Notes under the pieces: model-generated
The model's database searches: none
Told to the model about the DNA's origin: nothing
The model's input: the letters and a program-made list of their open reading frames with translations, nothing else
Shown here: positions 38,461 to 50,020 of the stretch, piece after piece
How the letters are laid out: each line of letters starts with the position of its first letter
How positions within the stretch are numbered: the stretch's first letter is position 1
Assembly (NCBI RefSeq): GCF_021026195.1
Contig: NZ_JAJNCT010000025.1
Location: 124,001-188,000, forward strand
Direction of reading: 5' to 3'
DNA from: Comamonas koreensis
GTDB lineage: Bacteria > Pseudomonadota > Gammaproteobacteria > Burkholderiales > Burkholderiaceae_C
DNA: 64,000 nt
Position numbers and translations under genes: made by a program

Positions 38461-38482
38461 AATTATTTATGCATCAATAATT
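38461..38482. promoter_or_regulatory. Putative MarR operator in the divergent promoter
   Basis: AATTATT (38461-38467) and its inverted copy AATAATT (38476-38482), separated by eight bases, form an AT-rich palindrome of the length MarR dimers bind. It sits between the divergent starts with a TATAAA nearby at 38487. Confidence 0.5.
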
Positions 38483-38516
38483 TAGTTATAAAGTATTTTT
38501 CAGGACGATCCTGGCC

Positions 38517-40844
38517 ATGAAAATTGTCTGCATAGGCGGTGGTCCCGCCGGCTTGTATTTCGCGCTGCTGATGAAGCAGATGGACCCCGCGCATGACGTG
38601 ACCGTGGTGGAGCGCAACAAGCCCTATGACACCTTTGGCTGGGGCGTGGTTTTCTCCGATGCCACGATGGACAACATGCGCGAGTGGGACCCGGCCACGG
38701 CGATGCAGATCGAGCAGGCCTTCAACCACTGGGACGACATAGAGCTGCTGTTCAAGGGCCGCAAGATCCGCTCGGGCGGCCATGGCTTTGTCGGTATCGG
38801 CCGCAAGCACCTGCTCAACATCCTGCAGGCGCGCTGCGAGCAGCTCGGCGTCAAGCTGGTGTTCGAGACCGATGTGCAGTCCGACGAGGACTATGCCGAT
38901 GCCGACCTCATCATCGCCAGCGATGGTGTGAACTCGCGCATCCGCACTAAGTACGCCGAGGTGTTCAAGCCCGATATCGTCACCCGCCCCAACCGCTTTA
39001 TCTGGCTGGGAGCCAACAAGGTCTACGAGGCCTTCACCTTTGACTTCGTGCGCACCGAGCACGGCTGGTTCCAGGCCCATATCTACCAGTTCGACGACAA
39101 GACCTCGACCTTCATCGTCGAGACCACCGAGGAGACCTGGCAGGCCTGCGGCCTGGACACGGCCGACCAGGAGCAATCGATCGCCTTCTGCGAAAAGCTG
39201 TTTGCCGACAACCTGCAAGGCGCAAGGTTGATGACCAATGCCCGCCATCTGCGCGGCTCGGCCTGGATCAATTTCCAGCGCGTGGTATGCGACCAGTGGT
39301 GGCTGCAGAACGCCAAGGGCAGCCATGTGGTGCTGATGGGCGACGCCGTGCACACGGCGCATTTCGCGATTGGCTCGGGCACCAAGCTGGCGATCGAGGA
39401 TGCGATCGAGCTGGCGCGGCAGTTCCAGCAGCTGGGCGACGGCAAGGCGCAGATCCCTGCCGTGCTGGAGGCCTACCAGGCGCTGCGCCGGGTGGAGACC
39501 TTGCGCATCCAGAATGCCGCCTGGAATGCGATGGAGTGGTTCGAGGTCTGCGGCAAGCGCTACTGCGACCAGTTGGAGCCCGAGCAGTTCATGTACTCGA
39601 TGCTGACGCGCAGCCAGCGCATCAGCCACGAGAACCTGCGCCTGCGCGATGCCGCCTGGCTCGGCGGTTATGAGGCCTGGCTGGCTGCGCAAAACGGGGT
39701 CGAGGTGCAGGGCAAGGCGCCGCCGCCGATGTTCCTGCCCTATACCCTGCGCGGCCTGACCTTGAAGAACCGCATCGTCGTCTCGCCGATGGCGCAGTAC
39801 TCGGCCGTCGATGGCGTGCCGGGCGACTACCACCTGGTGCACCTGGGCGCGCGGGCGATGGGCGGCGCCGGTCTGGTGTTTGCCGAGATGGCCTGCGTCA
39901 GCCCCGAAGGCCGCATCACCCCCGGCTGCCCGGGCACCTACAGCGAGGCACAAAAGCAGGCCTGGCAGCGCATCAGCGACTGGATCCACACCCACACCGA
40001 TGCCAAGTTTGCGATGCAGATCGGCCATGCCGGTGCCAAGGCCTCCACCCGCCTGGCCTGGGAGGGCACCGACCTGCCATTGACCGAGGGCAACTGGCCG
40101 ATCATCTCGGCCTCGCCCCAGCAGTACCTCGAAGGCGTGAGCCAGATCTCGCAGGCCATGAGCCTGGCCCAGATGGACGAGGTCAAGCAGCAGTTTGTAC
40201 ATGCCGCCCAGATGGCCGCCGAGGTGGGTGCCGACTGGCTGGAGCTGCACTGCGCCCACGGCTATCTGCTGTCCAGCTTTATCTCGCCGTTGACCAACCA
40301 CCGGGACGATGCCTATGGCGGCAGCCTGGAGAACCGCCTGCGCTACCCGCTGGAGGTGTTCCGGGCCGTGCGCGCCGTCTGGCCGCAGGAGCGGCCGATG
40401 TCGGTGCGCATCTCCGCCCATGACTGGGTGCCTGGCGGCATCACCCCCGATGATGCGGTAGAGATTGCCAAGGCCTTCAAGGCGGCAGGCGCGGACCTGA
40501 TCGACTGCTCGTCCGGCCAGGTCAGCAAACAGGAAAAGCCGGTCTATGGCCGCATGTTCCAGACCCCGTTTGCCGACCGCATCCGCCAGGAGGCGGGCAT
40601 TGCGACGATGGCCGTCGGCGCGATCAGCGAGGCCGACCATGCCAATTCCATCATCGCCGCTGGCCGCGCCGACCTTTGTGCCGTGGCCCGCCCGCACCTG
40701 GCCAACCCGGCCTGGACCTTGACCGAGGCGGCCAAGATTGGCTACACCGCCATCAGCTGGCCCAAGCCCTACTTTGCCGGCAAGCGCCAGATGGAGAGCT
40801 TGTTCGAGCGCGAGAAGGCCCAGCAAGCGGCCGCCGGCCACTGA
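38517..40844 (+). CDS. 2-aminobenzoyl-CoA monooxygenase/reductase (salicylyl-CoA 5-hydroxylase-like)
   Basis: A 775-residue two-flavoprotein fusion. Residues 1-395 form an FAD monooxygenase ([46 protein letters not shown]). Residues 400-765 form an old-yellow-enzyme FMN reductase ([51 protein letters not shown]). In Azoarcus evansii the homologue hydroxylates and then reduces 2-aminobenzoyl-CoA, giving a non-aromatic cyclohexenone-type CoA ester. Many databases name the family salicylyl-CoA 5-hydroxylase/oxidoreductase. Its neighbours favour the aminobenzoate route. It heads the operon. Confidence 0.9.
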   Translation: MKIVCIGGGPAGLYFALLMKQMDPAHDVTVVERNKPYDTFGWGVVFSDATMDNMREWDPATAMQIEQAFNHWDDIELLFKGRKIRSGGHGFVGIGRKHLLNILQARCEQLGVKLVFETDVQSDEDYADADLIIASDGVNSRIRTKYAEVFKPDIVTRPNRFIWLGANKVYEAFTFDFVRTEHGWFQAHIYQFDDKTSTFIVETTEETWQACGLDTADQEQSIAFCEKLFADNLQGARLMTNARHLRGSAWINFQRVVCDQWWLQNAKGSHVVLMGDAVHTAHFAIGSGTKLAIEDAIELARQFQQLGDGKAQIPAVLEAYQALRRVETLRIQNAAWNAMEWFEVCGKRYCDQLEPEQFMYSMLTRSQRISHENLRLRDAAWLGGYEAWLAAQNGVEVQGKAPPPMFLPYTLRGLTLKNRIVVSPMAQYSAVDGVPGDYHLVHLGARAMGGAGLVFAEMACVSPEGRITPGCPGTYSEAQKQAWQRISDWIHTHTDAKFAMQIGHAGAKASTRLAWEGTDLPLTEGNWPIISASPQQYLEGVSQISQAMSLAQMDEVKQQFVHAAQMAAEVGADWLELHCAHGYLLSSFISPLTNHRDDAYGGSLENRLRYPLEVFRAVRAVWPQERPMSVRISAHDWVPGGITPDDAVEIAKAFKAAGADLIDCSSGQVSKQEKPVYGRMFQTPFADRIRQEAGIATMAVGAISEADHANSIIAAGRADLCAVARPHLANPAWTLTEAAKIGYTAISWPKPYFAGKRQMESLFEREKAQQAAAGH

Positions 40845-40856
40845 GGAGCGGCGCAG

Positions 40857-41630
40857 ATGGCGACCAAGAGCTTGCAAGGACAACATGCGCTGGTGACCGG
40901 CGCCGGCCAGGGCATTGGCGAGGCGATTGCGCGCCAGTTGCTGGCGCAGGGCGCGCGGGTGACGGTGCTGGGCCGCCGGCCTGAGCCGCTGCAAAAGCTG
41001 GTGGATACCTTCCCGGGCCAGTGCCAGCTGGTGCTGGCCGATGTGGCGCAAGAGGCCGAGGTGGTGGCTGCGTTTGTGCAGGCCGTGGCTGGGTTCGGTG
41101 CGATCCAGATCCTGGTGAACAACGCTGGCCAGGCGCAGAGCGCCCCCTTTATGAAGACCGATGCCCAGCTCTGGTCGCAGATGCTGGCGGTGAACCTGAC
41201 CGGCACCATGCTGTGCATGCAGCAGGTGCTGCCGGCGATGCAGGCTGCAGGTTATGGCCGCATTGTCAATGTGGCCAGCACCGCAGGCCTGACCGGCTAT
41301 GCCTATGTATCGGCCTATGTGGCGGCCAAGCATGGCGTCGTGGGCTTGACCCGGGCGCTGGCGCTGGAGGTGGCGAGCCGGGGCATCACCGTCAATGCCG
41401 TGTGCCCGGGCTATACCGAAACCGACCTGGTCAAGACCAGTCTCGACCGCGTGGTGGCCAAGACCGGCCGCAGCCCCGAGCAGGCCCTGGCCGAATTTGT
41501 GCGCAACAACCCCCAGGGCCGCCTGGTGCAGCCGCAGGAGGTGGCCGATGCCGTCGTCTGGCTCTGCGGCAAAGGCGCTGGCGCGATGACCGGACAGGCC
41601 ATTGCGGTGGCTGGCGGCGAAGTGATGTGA
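40857..41630 (+). CDS. SDR-family 3-hydroxyacyl-CoA dehydrogenase
   Basis: A 257-residue short-chain dehydrogenase. The nucleotide motif [13 protein letters not shown] is at about residues 14-26, NNAGQ follows near 88, and the catalytic Ser and YxxxK are in [26 protein letters not shown] or NADP preference is not clear. In the CoA pathway it probably oxidises a hydroxyl on a ring-derived acyl-CoA. It starts 12 bases after the monooxygenase gene with a GAGGAG site. Confidence 0.9.
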   Translation: MATKSLQGQHALVTGAGQGIGEAIARQLLAQGARVTVLGRRPEPLQKLVDTFPGQCQLVLADVAQEAEVVAAFVQAVAGFGAIQILVNNAGQAQSAPFMKTDAQLWSQMLAVNLTGTMLCMQQVLPAMQAAGYGRIVNVASTAGLTGYAYVSAYVAAKHGVVGLTRALALEVASRGITVNAVCPGYTETDLVKTSLDRVVAKTGRSPEQALAEFVRNNPQGRLVQPQEVADAVVWLCGKGAGAMTGQAIAVAGGEVM

Positions 41631-41653
41631 ACCCCGAATCTGTGGAGACAGGC

Positions 41654-42508
<855 letters not shown>

Positions 42509-42509
42509 C

Positions 42510-43685
42510 ATGGCCGACACCCGTTACCTGCAATGGCCGTTTTTTGAGCCGCGCCATGCCGAGCTGGCGCAGAGGCTGGATGCCTGGGCCGCCCAGCATG
42601 TAGCCCATGTGCACAGCGGCGATACCGATGGCGATTGCCGCAGCCTGGTGCAGGCGCTGGGCCAGGCGGGCTGGCTGCGCCATGCGGTGGCGGGCGAGGC
42701 GCATGGCGGCGCGGCCGCGCAGATCGACACTCGCGCCATCTGCCTGATCCGCGAGACCCTGGCGCGCCACAACGGCCTGGCCGATTTTGCGTTTGCAATG
42801 CAGGGGCTGGGCTCGGGCGCGATCAGCCTGGCAGGCACGGAGGCGCAGAAGGCGCGCTACCTGGGCCGGGTCGCACGGGGCGAGGCGATTGCGGCCTTTG
42901 CGCTGTCCGAGCCCGATGCCGGATCGGACGTGGCCGCCATGGCCTGCGCCGCCCGCTTGGACGGCGACCACTATGTCATCGACGGCGAAAAAACCTGGAT
43001 CTCCAACGGCGGCATTGCCGACTTCTATGTGGTGTTTGTGCGCACCGGCGAGGCACCGGGCGCGCGCGGTATCTCGGCGCTGATCGTGGATGCGGACACG
43101 CCCGGCCTGGAGATTGCCGAGCGCATCGATGTGATCGCGCCGCATCCGCTGGCGCGGCTGCGCTTCAGCGGCTGCCGCGTGCCGGTCAGCCAGCGCCTTG
43201 GCGCGGCGGCCGAGGGCTTCAAGCTGGCGATGCGCACCCTGGATGTGTTCCGCACCTCGGTGGCGGCCGCCGCACTGGGCTTTGCCCGCCGTGCGCTGGA
43301 CGAGGCCTTGCAGCGGGCCACCAGCCGCCGCATGTTCCAGGGCGTGCTGGCCGATTTTCAGCTCACCCAGGCCAAGCTGGCCCAGATGGCCACGCAGATC
43401 GACAGCGCCGCGCTGCTGACCTACCGCGCCGCCTGGCAGCGCGACCAGGGCCAGAGCGTGACCAGCGAGGCGGCGATGGCCAAGATGACCGCCACCGAGA
43501 ACGCGCAGCAGGTGATCGATGCGGCGCTGCAGATGTGGGGCGGCCTGGGCGTCGTCAGCGATCAGCCGGTCGAGCGCCTGTACCGCGAGATCCGCGCGCT
43601 GCGCATCTACGAAGGGGCGACCGAGGTGCAGCAACTCATCATCGCCCGCGAGCTGCTCAAACAAGTGGCGCCCACCGCGCCTTGA
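42510..43685 (+). CDS. Acyl-CoA dehydrogenase
   Basis: A 391-residue FAD enzyme. Regions include [19 protein letters not shown] (family signature 1), [21 protein letters not shown], and the C-terminal [39 protein letters not shown] with a probable catalytic Glu in YEGATE. The N-terminal domain is shorter than average. It likely introduces a double bond into the cyclic or ring-opened CoA intermediate. One base separates it from the previous stop, so translational coupling is likely. Confidence 0.92.
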   Translation: MADTRYLQWPFFEPRHAELAQRLDAWAAQHVAHVHSGDTDGDCRSLVQALGQAGWLRHAVAGEAHGGAAAQIDTRAICLIRETLARHNGLADFAFAMQGLGSGAISLAGTEAQKARYLGRVARGEAIAAFALSEPDAGSDVAAMACAARLDGDHYVIDGEKTWISNGGIADFYVVFVRTGEAPGARGISALIVDADTPGLEIAERIDVIAPHPLARLRFSGCRVPVSQRLGAAAEGFKLAMRTLDVFRTSVAAAALGFARRALDEALQRATSRRMFQGVLADFQLTQAKLAQMATQIDSAALLTYRAAWQRDQGQSVTSEAAMAKMTATENAQQVIDAALQMWGGLGVVSDQPVERLYREIRALRIYEGATEVQQLIIARELLKQVAPTAP

Positions 43686-43744
43686 CCCCTGACCAGTACC
43701 TGGACGCCGGTCCTGGTTTCCGCCTTCAGCCTGGAGTTTGCGAG

Positions 43745-45376
43745 ATGTCTGCCACGCCCTATACCGCGCATATCGACCGCTTTGCCGCCACGCATCTGCC
43801 GCCGCCCGAGCTGCAGCCGGAGTACCACTTTGACCTGCCCGAGCTGCAGTTCCCCGAGCGCCTCAACTGCGCTGCCGAGCTGCTGGACCGCCATGTGGCC
43901 GAAGGCCGGGGCGAGCGCCTCTGCCTGCAGGCCCAGGGTGTACGCTGGACCTATGCCGAGCTGCAGGCCCAGGCCAACCGCATTGCCAATGTGCTGACTA
44001 CGCAGATGGGCCTGGTGCCCGGCAACCGCGTGCTGCTCTGCGCGCCCAACAACCCGATGATGGTGGCGAGCTGGTTTGCGGTGGTCAAGGCGGGCGGCAT
44101 TGCGGTGGCCGCCATGCCGCTGCTGCGCGCCAAGGAGCTGGGCACCATCATCGAGATTGCCCAGATCAGCCATGCGCTGTGCGATGCGGCGTTGCAGACC
44201 GAGGTGCAGGCGGCGCAGGCGGCCAACCCGTGCTTGCAGGCAGTGCGCTACTTCAATGGCAGTGGCCTGCCGGCAGCGCAGGCGCTGGAGCCGCTGATGG
44301 CCCAGGCCTCGCCGCATTTCGACACGGTGCAGACGGCGGCGACCGACACCTGCCTGCTGGGCTTTACCTCGGGCACCACGGGGGTGCCCAAGGCGACGAT
44401 GCATTTCCACCGCGATGTGATGGCCATCTGCGCCTGCTGGCCCCGCCATGTGCTGCGGGCCGAACCCGACGACGTCTTCATCGGCAGCCCGCCGCTGGCC
44501 TTTACCTTTGGCCTGGGGGGACAGGTGCTGTTCCCGATGGCGATTGGTGCCTCGATGGCACTGCTGGAGAAGGCGGGCCCTGTGCAACTGGTCGATGGCA
44601 TCGAACAATTTGGTGCCACCGTGGTGTTCACCGCGCCGACCTCGTACCGCGTGATGGCCCAGCAGGGCGAGCGGCTGCGCCAGACCCGGCTGCGCAAATG
44701 CGTATCGGCCGGCGAGGCCTTGAATGCCTCGACGCGCGCGCTGTGGAAAGCCGCCACCGGCATCGAGATCATCGACGGCATCGGCTCGACCGAGATGCTG
44801 CACATCTTCATCTCGCACCGCGAGGACGAGGCCCGGCCCGGTGCCACCGGCCGCGCCGTACCCGGCTACCGCGCCAAGGTGGTCGATGAGCAGGGCCGGG
44901 AAGTGCCGCCCGGCACGGTGGGCAAGCTGGCGGTGCAGGGCCCCACCGGCTGCCGCTACCTGAACGACAGCCGCCAGACCCAGTATGTGCATGCGGGCTG
45001 GAACCTGACCGGTGACGCCTATGTGATGGATGCGGACGGCTATTTCGTTTACCAGGCCCGCACCGATGACATGATCATCTCCTCGGGCTACAACATTGCC
45101 GCGCCCGAGGTCGAAGACGCCTTGCTGGCCCATGCGGCGGTGGCCGAATGCGCGGTGATCGGCCTGCCCGACAGCGAGCGCGGCCAGATCGTCAAGGCCT
45201 TTGTGGTGCTGCGGCCGGGCTTTGCCGCGGATGCGGACATGGTCAAGACCTTGCAGGATTTCGTCAAAAGCACGGTGGCGCCCTACAAATACCCACGGGC
45301 CGTGGATTTTGTCGCGCAGCTGCCGCGCACGGCTACGGGAAAACTACAACGGTTTCGGCTGCACAGCCCGGCATAG
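43745..45376 (+). CDS. Aryl-CoA ligase, probably 2-aminobenzoate-CoA ligase
   Basis: A 543-residue AMP-forming synthetase of the benzoate-CoA ligase group. It has the P-loop-like TSGTTGVPKATMHFHRD, the A5 motif IDGIGSTEMLHIFISHR, the adenylate motif YFVYQARTDDMIISSGYN and the C-terminal lysine region PRTATGKLQRFRL. It would convert 2-aminobenzoate to its CoA thioester, the entry step. The substrate is inferred from the adjacent monooxygenase; benzoate or salicylate are alternatives. The ATG at 43745 follows a GAG-rich site. The longer in-frame reading upstream overlaps the dehydrogenase and is not used. Confidence 0.88.
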   Translation: MSATPYTAHIDRFAATHLPPPELQPEYHFDLPELQFPERLNCAAELLDRHVAEGRGERLCLQAQGVRWTYAELQAQANRIANVLTTQMGLVPGNRVLLCAPNNPMMVASWFAVVKAGGIAVAAMPLLRAKELGTIIEIAQISHALCDAALQTEVQAAQAANPCLQAVRYFNGSGLPAAQALEPLMAQASPHFDTVQTAATDTCLLGFTSGTTGVPKATMHFHRDVMAICACWPRHVLRAEPDDVFIGSPPLAFTFGLGGQVLFPMAIGASMALLEKAGPVQLVDGIEQFGATVVFTAPTSYRVMAQQGERLRQTRLRKCVSAGEALNASTRALWKAATGIEIIDGIGSTEMLHIFISHREDEARPGATGRAVPGYRAKVVDEQGREVPPGTVGKLAVQGPTGCRYLNDSRQTQYVHAGWNLTGDAYVMDADGYFVYQARTDDMIISSGYNIAAPEVEDALLAHAAVAECAVIGLPDSERGQIVKAFVVLRPGFAADADMVKTLQDFVKSTVAPYKYPRAVDFVAQLPRTATGKLQRFRLHSPA

Positions 45377-45421
45377 TAGCGGCTCGTTAAATTTTTTTGG
45401 CACACCAACCAGGGAACCAGC

Positions 45422-46606
45422 ATGAAGCGTCATCTTTTGCATCGCAGTCTTGTGAGTCTGTCCATCGCGCTGCTGTGCGCCAGCAGTGCCAGTGCGGCCG
45501 ACCAGGTCAAGGTGGGCTTGCTCAGCACCTTGTCGGGCCCCGGCGCTGGTCTGGGCACCGACATCCGCGACGGCTTCCAGCTGGCCGTCAAGCACATGAA
45601 CGGCAAGATCGGCAACCTGCCCGCCGAGGTGGTGGTGGTCGACGACCAGCAAAACCCCGAGGTGGCCAAGCAGACGGCCGAGCGCCTGCTCAAGCGGGAC
45701 AAGGTGGATTTCATGACCGGCACCGTGTTCTCCAACGTGATGCTGGCCGTGGGCCCGGCGGCATTCCAGAACAAGACCTTCTTCATCAGCCCCAATGCCG
45801 GCCCCTCGCAGTACGCAGGGGCCCAGTGCAACCCGTATTTCTTCAATGTCTCGCAGCAAAACGATGCCTTGCATGAGGCCGCCGGCCAGACCATGCAGGA
45901 CAAGGGCTTCAAGCGCGTGGCGCTGATTGCGCCCAACTACCCGGCAGGCAAGGATTCGATCGCGGGCTTCAAGCGCTTCTACAAGGGCGAGATCGGCATG
46001 GAGACCTATACCTCGCTGAGCCAGCTGGACTATGGCGCCGAGATCTCCAAGATGCGCGCGGCCCAGGTCGATGGCGTCTATATCTTTCTGCCCGGTGGCC
46101 TGGGCGTGAACTTCATCAAGCAGTTTGTCGGCGCCGGCCTGTCCAAGGACATCACCTTGTACGCCCCGGGCTTCTCGGCCGATGAGGACGTGATCCGTGC
46201 GGTGGGTGACTCGATGCTGGGCACCTTCAACACCTCGCAATGGGCGCATGACCTGGACAATGCCGCGAACAAGAAATTCGTCACCGACTTCCAGAAGGAA
46301 TTTGGCCGTATGCCGTCGCTGTATGCATCGCATGGCTATGACGCTGCACGCCTGATGGATGCGGCGGTGCGCGATGTCAAGGGCAAGCTCGATGACAAGG
46401 CGGCCTTGCGCAAGGCCATCGAGGCGGCCAAGTTCGAATCGGTGCGCGGCAGCTTCAAGTTCAACAGCAACCATTTCCCGGTGCAGGACTACTACCTGCG
46501 CGTGGTGAGCAAGGACAGCCAGGGCAAGCTGACCAACCGCACGGTGGGCACGGTGTTCAAGAACCACCAGGATGCCTACGTCAAAGACTGCAAGATGCCG
46601 TCCTGA
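45422..46606 (+). CDS. Liv-type ABC transporter substrate-binding protein
   Basis: A 394-residue periplasmic protein. The signal peptide (MKRHLLHRSLVSLSIALLCA...) ends at about SAA. The Peripla_BP_6 body includes VGLLSTLSGPGAGLGTDIRDGFQ, VVVDDQQNPEVAKQTAERL, and FAPNY-like IAPNYPAGKDSIAGFKR. The family imports branched amino acids and aromatic acids. Gene order (binding protein, two permeases, two ATPases) and location in the island suggest it captures 2-aminobenzoate or a related aromatic acid. The ATG lies 45 bases after the ligase gene. Confidence 0.92.
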   Translation: MKRHLLHRSLVSLSIALLCASSASAADQVKVGLLSTLSGPGAGLGTDIRDGFQLAVKHMNGKIGNLPAEVVVVDDQQNPEVAKQTAERLLKRDKVDFMTGTVFSNVMLAVGPAAFQNKTFFISPNAGPSQYAGAQCNPYFFNVSQQNDALHEAAGQTMQDKGFKRVALIAPNYPAGKDSIAGFKRFYKGEIGMETYTSLSQLDYGAEISKMRAAQVDGVYIFLPGGLGVNFIKQFVGAGLSKDITLYAPGFSADEDVIRAVGDSMLGTFNTSQWAHDLDNAANKKFVTDFQKEFGRMPSLYASHGYDAARLMDAAVRDVKGKLDDKAALRKAIEAAKFESVRGSFKFNSNHFPVQDYYLRVVSKDSQGKLTNRTVGTVFKNHQDAYVKDCKMPS

Positions 46607-46609
46607 TCG

Positions 46610-47530
46610 ATGAACACCATCCTGATTCTTGAGCAGACGCTCAATGGCCTGCAGTTCGGCTTGATGCTGTTTCTGCTGGCCGCCGGTCTGACCCTCGTGT
46701 TCGGCATCATGGACATGATCAACCTGGCCCATGGTTCGCTCTACATGATTGGCGCCTACCTGGTGGCCAGCTTCAGCCAGGCGAGCGGCTCGTTCTGGCT
46801 GGGCCTGGGCCTGGGGGTGCTGGCCACGGTGCTGGTGGGCGTGTTGCTGGAGTTCACGGTCCTGCGCCGCCTCTACCACCGCGACCACCTGTCGCAGGTG
46901 ATGGGCACCTTTGCCATCTTGCTGATGAGCAATGAGATCGTGCGCATTATCTGGGGTGCCCAGCCGCTGATGCTGAACCCGCCGGCCGCGCTGGCCGGGC
47001 CGGTGCGCTTGATGGATGGTTTCTCCTACCCGGCCTACCGGCTGCTGATCATCGGCGTGGGCCTGGCCGTGGCCTTGCTGCTGTGGCTGTTGGTGACCCG
47101 CACGCGCTTTGGCATGCAGGTGCGCGCCGGCGCGGCCAACCGCGAGATGGCGACTGCCATGGGCGCCAATGTGCGCCGCCTGTTCACCCTGGTGTTTGCG
47201 CTGGGCGCTGCGCTGTGTGCAGTAGCGGGCGGCATGCTGGGGCCGCTGCTGGCGGTGCAGGTGGGCATGGGCGAGAGCATTCTGATCCTCGCCTTTGTGG
47301 TGATCGTGATTGGCGGCATTGGCTCGATCCGGGGCGCGCTGCTGGGCGCCATGCTGGTGGGCCTGGTCGATACCGCCGGCCGCACCCTGGTGCCCTTGTT
47401 GTTTGACAAGGCCATGGGCCCCGAGGTGGCGGCCAACGCCGGCCCGGCCGTGGCCTCGATCCTGATCTATGTGCTGATGGCTGCCGTGCTGTTCTACAAA
47501 CCCCAAGGTCTGTTCCCCGCCCATGACTGA
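46610..47530 (+). CDS. Liv-type ABC transporter permease, LivH-like
   Basis: A 306-residue inner-membrane permease with eight or so helices (begins LEQTLNGLQFGLMLFLLAAGLTLVFGIMDM). The conserved cytoplasmic coupling loop FGMQVRAGAANREMATAMGANVRRLF near residue 165 contacts the ATPase. It starts 3 bases after the binding protein's stop, and its end overlaps the next permease by 8 bases. Confidence 0.93.
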   Translation: MNTILILEQTLNGLQFGLMLFLLAAGLTLVFGIMDMINLAHGSLYMIGAYLVASFSQASGSFWLGLGLGVLATVLVGVLLEFTVLRRLYHRDHLSQVMGTFAILLMSNEIVRIIWGAQPLMLNPPAALAGPVRLMDGFSYPAYRLLIIGVGLAVALLLWLLVTRTRFGMQVRAGAANREMATAMGANVRRLFTLVFALGAALCAVAGGMLGPLLAVQVGMGESILILAFVVIVIGGIGSIRGALLGAMLVGLVDTAGRTLVPLLFDKAMGPEVAANAGPAVASILIYVLMAAVLFYKPQGLFPAHD

Positions 47531-48533
47531 CACCACCGCCCCCCAGACCGCTGCGGCCCAGGCCACGCCAGCGGCGCAGCCCAGCGTCTTCGACCACCGG
47601 CTGCAGCCCCGGCTGGTGCTGCCTTTGCTCGCGCTGCTGATCGCCTTTCCGCTGATCGCCCAGGCAACGGGTGAGGACTTCTACATCGGCGTGGCCAGCC
47701 GCGTGCTGGTGTTTGGACTGGCTGCTGCCAGCCTCAACTTCATCCTCGGTTTTGGCGGCATGGTGAGCTTTGGCCATGCGGCCTTTGTGGGCCTGGGTGC
47801 CTACACCGTGGGCCTGCTGATGCAGCAGGGGGTGAGCTCCGCCTGGCTGGCCTGGCCGCTGGCCATGCTGATGGGCGCGGCCTTTTCGCTGCTGGTCGGC
47901 GCCATCAGCCTGCGCACCCAGGGCGTGTACTTCATCATGATCACCCTGGCCTTTGCGCAGATGCTGTACTACCTGATCATGTCGTTCAAATCGCTGGGCG
48001 GCGATGACGGCCTGTCGCTGCCCGGCCGCTCGGACATCGGCCTGGGCCTGGATCTGGCGCAGGATGCCACGTTCTACTATGTGGTGCTGGCGCTGGTCAG
48101 CACCAGCCTGCTGCTGATGGCGCGGGTGCTCAATGCCCGTTTTGGCCATGTGCTGCAGGCCATCAAGGAGAACGAGACCCGCATGCAGGCCATCGGTTTT
48201 CCGGTCTACCGCTACAAGCTGGTGGCCTTCAGCCTAGCCGGCGCCTTTGCCGGACTGGCAGGCGCGATGCTGGCCAACCAGGGCAGCTTTATCGGCCCCG
48301 GCATGCTGCAGTGGACCCAGTCCGGCATCCTGCTGATCATGGTCATCCTGGGCGGTGTCGGCCATCTGTATGGCGGCCTGGTGGGCGCAGCGGTGTTCCT
48401 GCTGCTGGAGGAGGTGCTGGCCGCCTACACGGTGCACTGGCAGCTGGGCCTGGGCGCCGTGCTGCTGATCGTGGTGCTGGTGGCCCCCAATGGTTTGCTG
48501 AGCCTGCGGCGCGGCATGTGGAGCAAGCGATGA
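47523..48533 (+). CDS. Liv-type ABC transporter permease, LivM-like
   Basis: A 336-residue permease. The motifs NFILGFGGMVSFGHAAFVGLGAY (helix 3 region) and VLQAIKENETRMQAIGFPVYRYKL (coupling loop) are the LivM hallmarks. It pairs with the LivH-like permease to form the membrane channel. Its stop overlaps the next ATG (ATGA). Confidence 0.93.
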   Translation: MTDTTAPQTAAAQATPAAQPSVFDHRLQPRLVLPLLALLIAFPLIAQATGEDFYIGVASRVLVFGLAAASLNFILGFGGMVSFGHAAFVGLGAYTVGLLMQQGVSSAWLAWPLAMLMGAAFSLLVGAISLRTQGVYFIMITLAFAQMLYYLIMSFKSLGGDDGLSLPGRSDIGLGLDLAQDATFYYVVLALVSTSLLLMARVLNARFGHVLQAIKENETRMQAIGFPVYRYKLVAFSLAGAFAGLAGAMLANQGSFIGPGMLQWTQSGILLIMVILGGVGHLYGGLVGAAVFLLLEEVLAAYTVHWQLGLGAVLLIVVLVAPNGLLSLRRGMWSKR

Positions 48534-49309
48534 GCACGGCCAAGATGCCAACCCCCTTGTTGCAGGTGCAGAACCTGGTCAAGCGCTTTGGTGGCCTGAC
48601 TGCCACCGACCATGCCAGCTTTGCGGTGCAGAGCGGCCATATCCATGCCTTGATCGGGCCCAACGGCGCCGGCAAGACGACCCTGATCCACCAGCTGTCG
48701 GGCGCGCTGGTGCCCGATGCCGGCCAGATCCTGTTTGCCGGCGAGGCGGTGGAGCGCAAGCCCATGCCTGCGCGGGTGCAGGCCGGCCTGGTGCGCTCGT
48801 ACCAGATCACCAGCATCTTCAAGCGCCTGACGGTGCTGGAGAACATTGCGCTGGGTGTGCAGGCGCGCGATGGATCGAGCTGGCGCTTCTGGCGCCCGGC
48901 ACGCAGTGAGAGCGCACGCTATGCGCAGGCCGCCGAGGTGGCCGAGCGCGTGGGCCTGGCTGCCCAGCTGCAGCACACCGCCGGCTTGCTGGCACATGGC
49001 GAGCAGCGCCAGCTGGAGGTGGCGCTGGCGCTGGCCACGCGGCCGCGCATGCTGCTGCTCGATGAGCCGATGGCGGGCATGGGGCCGGACGAATCCGAGC
49101 GCATGGTGCAGCTGCTGCTGCAGTTGCGCCAGGACACGACCATCCTGCTGGTGGAGCACGACATGGACGCGGTCTTCCGCCTGGCGGACCGCATCTCGAC
49201 CCTGGTGTTTGGCAAGGTGATTGCCACCGGCACGCCGGACGAAATACGGCGCAACCCCGATGTGCGCCGCGCCTACCTGGGCGACGAAGCTGCAGAGGAG
49301 GCCGCCTGA
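48530..49309 (+). CDS. Liv-type ABC transporter ATPase, LivG-like
   Basis: A 259-residue ATPase with Walker A GPNGAGKTTLI (about residues 43-53), the signature-like LAHGEQRQLEVALALA and Walker B MLLLDEPMAGMG, followed by the H-loop LLVEHDMD. The signature reads HGEQRQ, the normal variant of the Liv family. The ATG overlaps the LivM stop, and its own stop overlaps the next start. Confidence 0.94.
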   Translation: MSTAKMPTPLLQVQNLVKRFGGLTATDHASFAVQSGHIHALIGPNGAGKTTLIHQLSGALVPDAGQILFAGEAVERKPMPARVQAGLVRSYQITSIFKRLTVLENIALGVQARDGSSWRFWRPARSESARYAQAAEVAERVGLAAQLQHTAGLLAHGEQRQLEVALALATRPRMLLLDEPMAGMGPDESERMVQLLLQLRQDTTILLVEHDMDAVFRLADRISTLVFGKVIATGTPDEIRRNPDVRRAYLGDEAAEEAA

Positions 49310-50019
49310 TGAGCGCACTGCTGGAAGTGGAAGCCCTGGAAACCTGCTACGGCAGCAGCCAGGTGCTGTTTGGCATCCATCTGCGCATGGCCGCGGGCGA
49401 GGTGGCGACCTTGCTGGGCCGCAATGGCATGGGCAAGACGACGACGGTGCGCAGCCTGCTGGGTATGACACCCGCATCGGCCGGTAGCGTGCGGTTTCGC
49501 GGCGAGCGCATCGAGCACCTGCCTGCGGACCGCATTGCGCGCATGGGCATGGCGGTGGTGCCCGAGGGCCGGCAGATCTTTGCCAACCTGACGGTGCAGG
49601 AAAACCTGCAGGCCTTTGCGGCCAACCGCAATGCCTCGGAGAACCCTTGGTCGCTCGACCGCGTCTACCAGCTGTTTCCGCGCCTGGCCGAGCGCGCCGG
49701 CAACCCCGGCAACCGGCTCTCGGGTGGCGAGCAGCAGATGCTGGCCATTGGCCGGGCGCTGATGACCAACCCGCATCTGCTGATCCTGGACGAGGCCACA
49801 GAAGGCTTGGCGCCGCTGATCCGCGAGGAGATCTGGCAGTGCCTGGCGGCCTTGCGCGCGCAGGGCCAGGCGATTTTGGTGATCGACAAATACGTCAAGC
49901 GGCTGATGGCGCTGGCCGACCAGCACACCTTGATCGAGCGCGGCCAGGTGGTGTGGCAGGGCAGCTCGGCCGAGCTGGAGGCGCAGCCCGCGCTATGGCA
50001 GCGCTATATCGGGGTCTGA
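49309..50019 (+). CDS. Liv-type ABC transporter ATPase, LivF-like
   Basis: A 236-residue second ATPase. Walker A GRNGMGKTTTVRSLLGM, signature LSGGEQQMLAIGRAL, Walker B LLILDEATEGLAP and a D/H-loop region VIDKYVKRL are intact; the usual H-loop His is replaced by Lys (VIDKYV), which is unusual. Together with LivG it energises the importer. Confidence 0.93.
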   Translation: MSALLEVEALETCYGSSQVLFGIHLRMAAGEVATLLGRNGMGKTTTVRSLLGMTPASAGSVRFRGERIEHLPADRIARMGMAVVPEGRQIFANLTVQENLQAFAANRNASENPWSLDRVYQLFPRLAERAGNPGNRLSGGEQQMLAIGRALMTNPHLLILDEATEGLAPLIREEIWQCLAALRAQGQAILVIDKYVKRLMALADQHTLIERGQVVWQGSSAELEAQPALWQRYIGV

Positions 50020-50020
50020 C

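Noticed and set aside
45344..47566. Minus-strand frame of 740 codons opposite the binding protein and permease
   Set aside because: Shadow frame; composition is His/Gln/Ala-rich and the opposite strand encodes recognisable Liv proteins.
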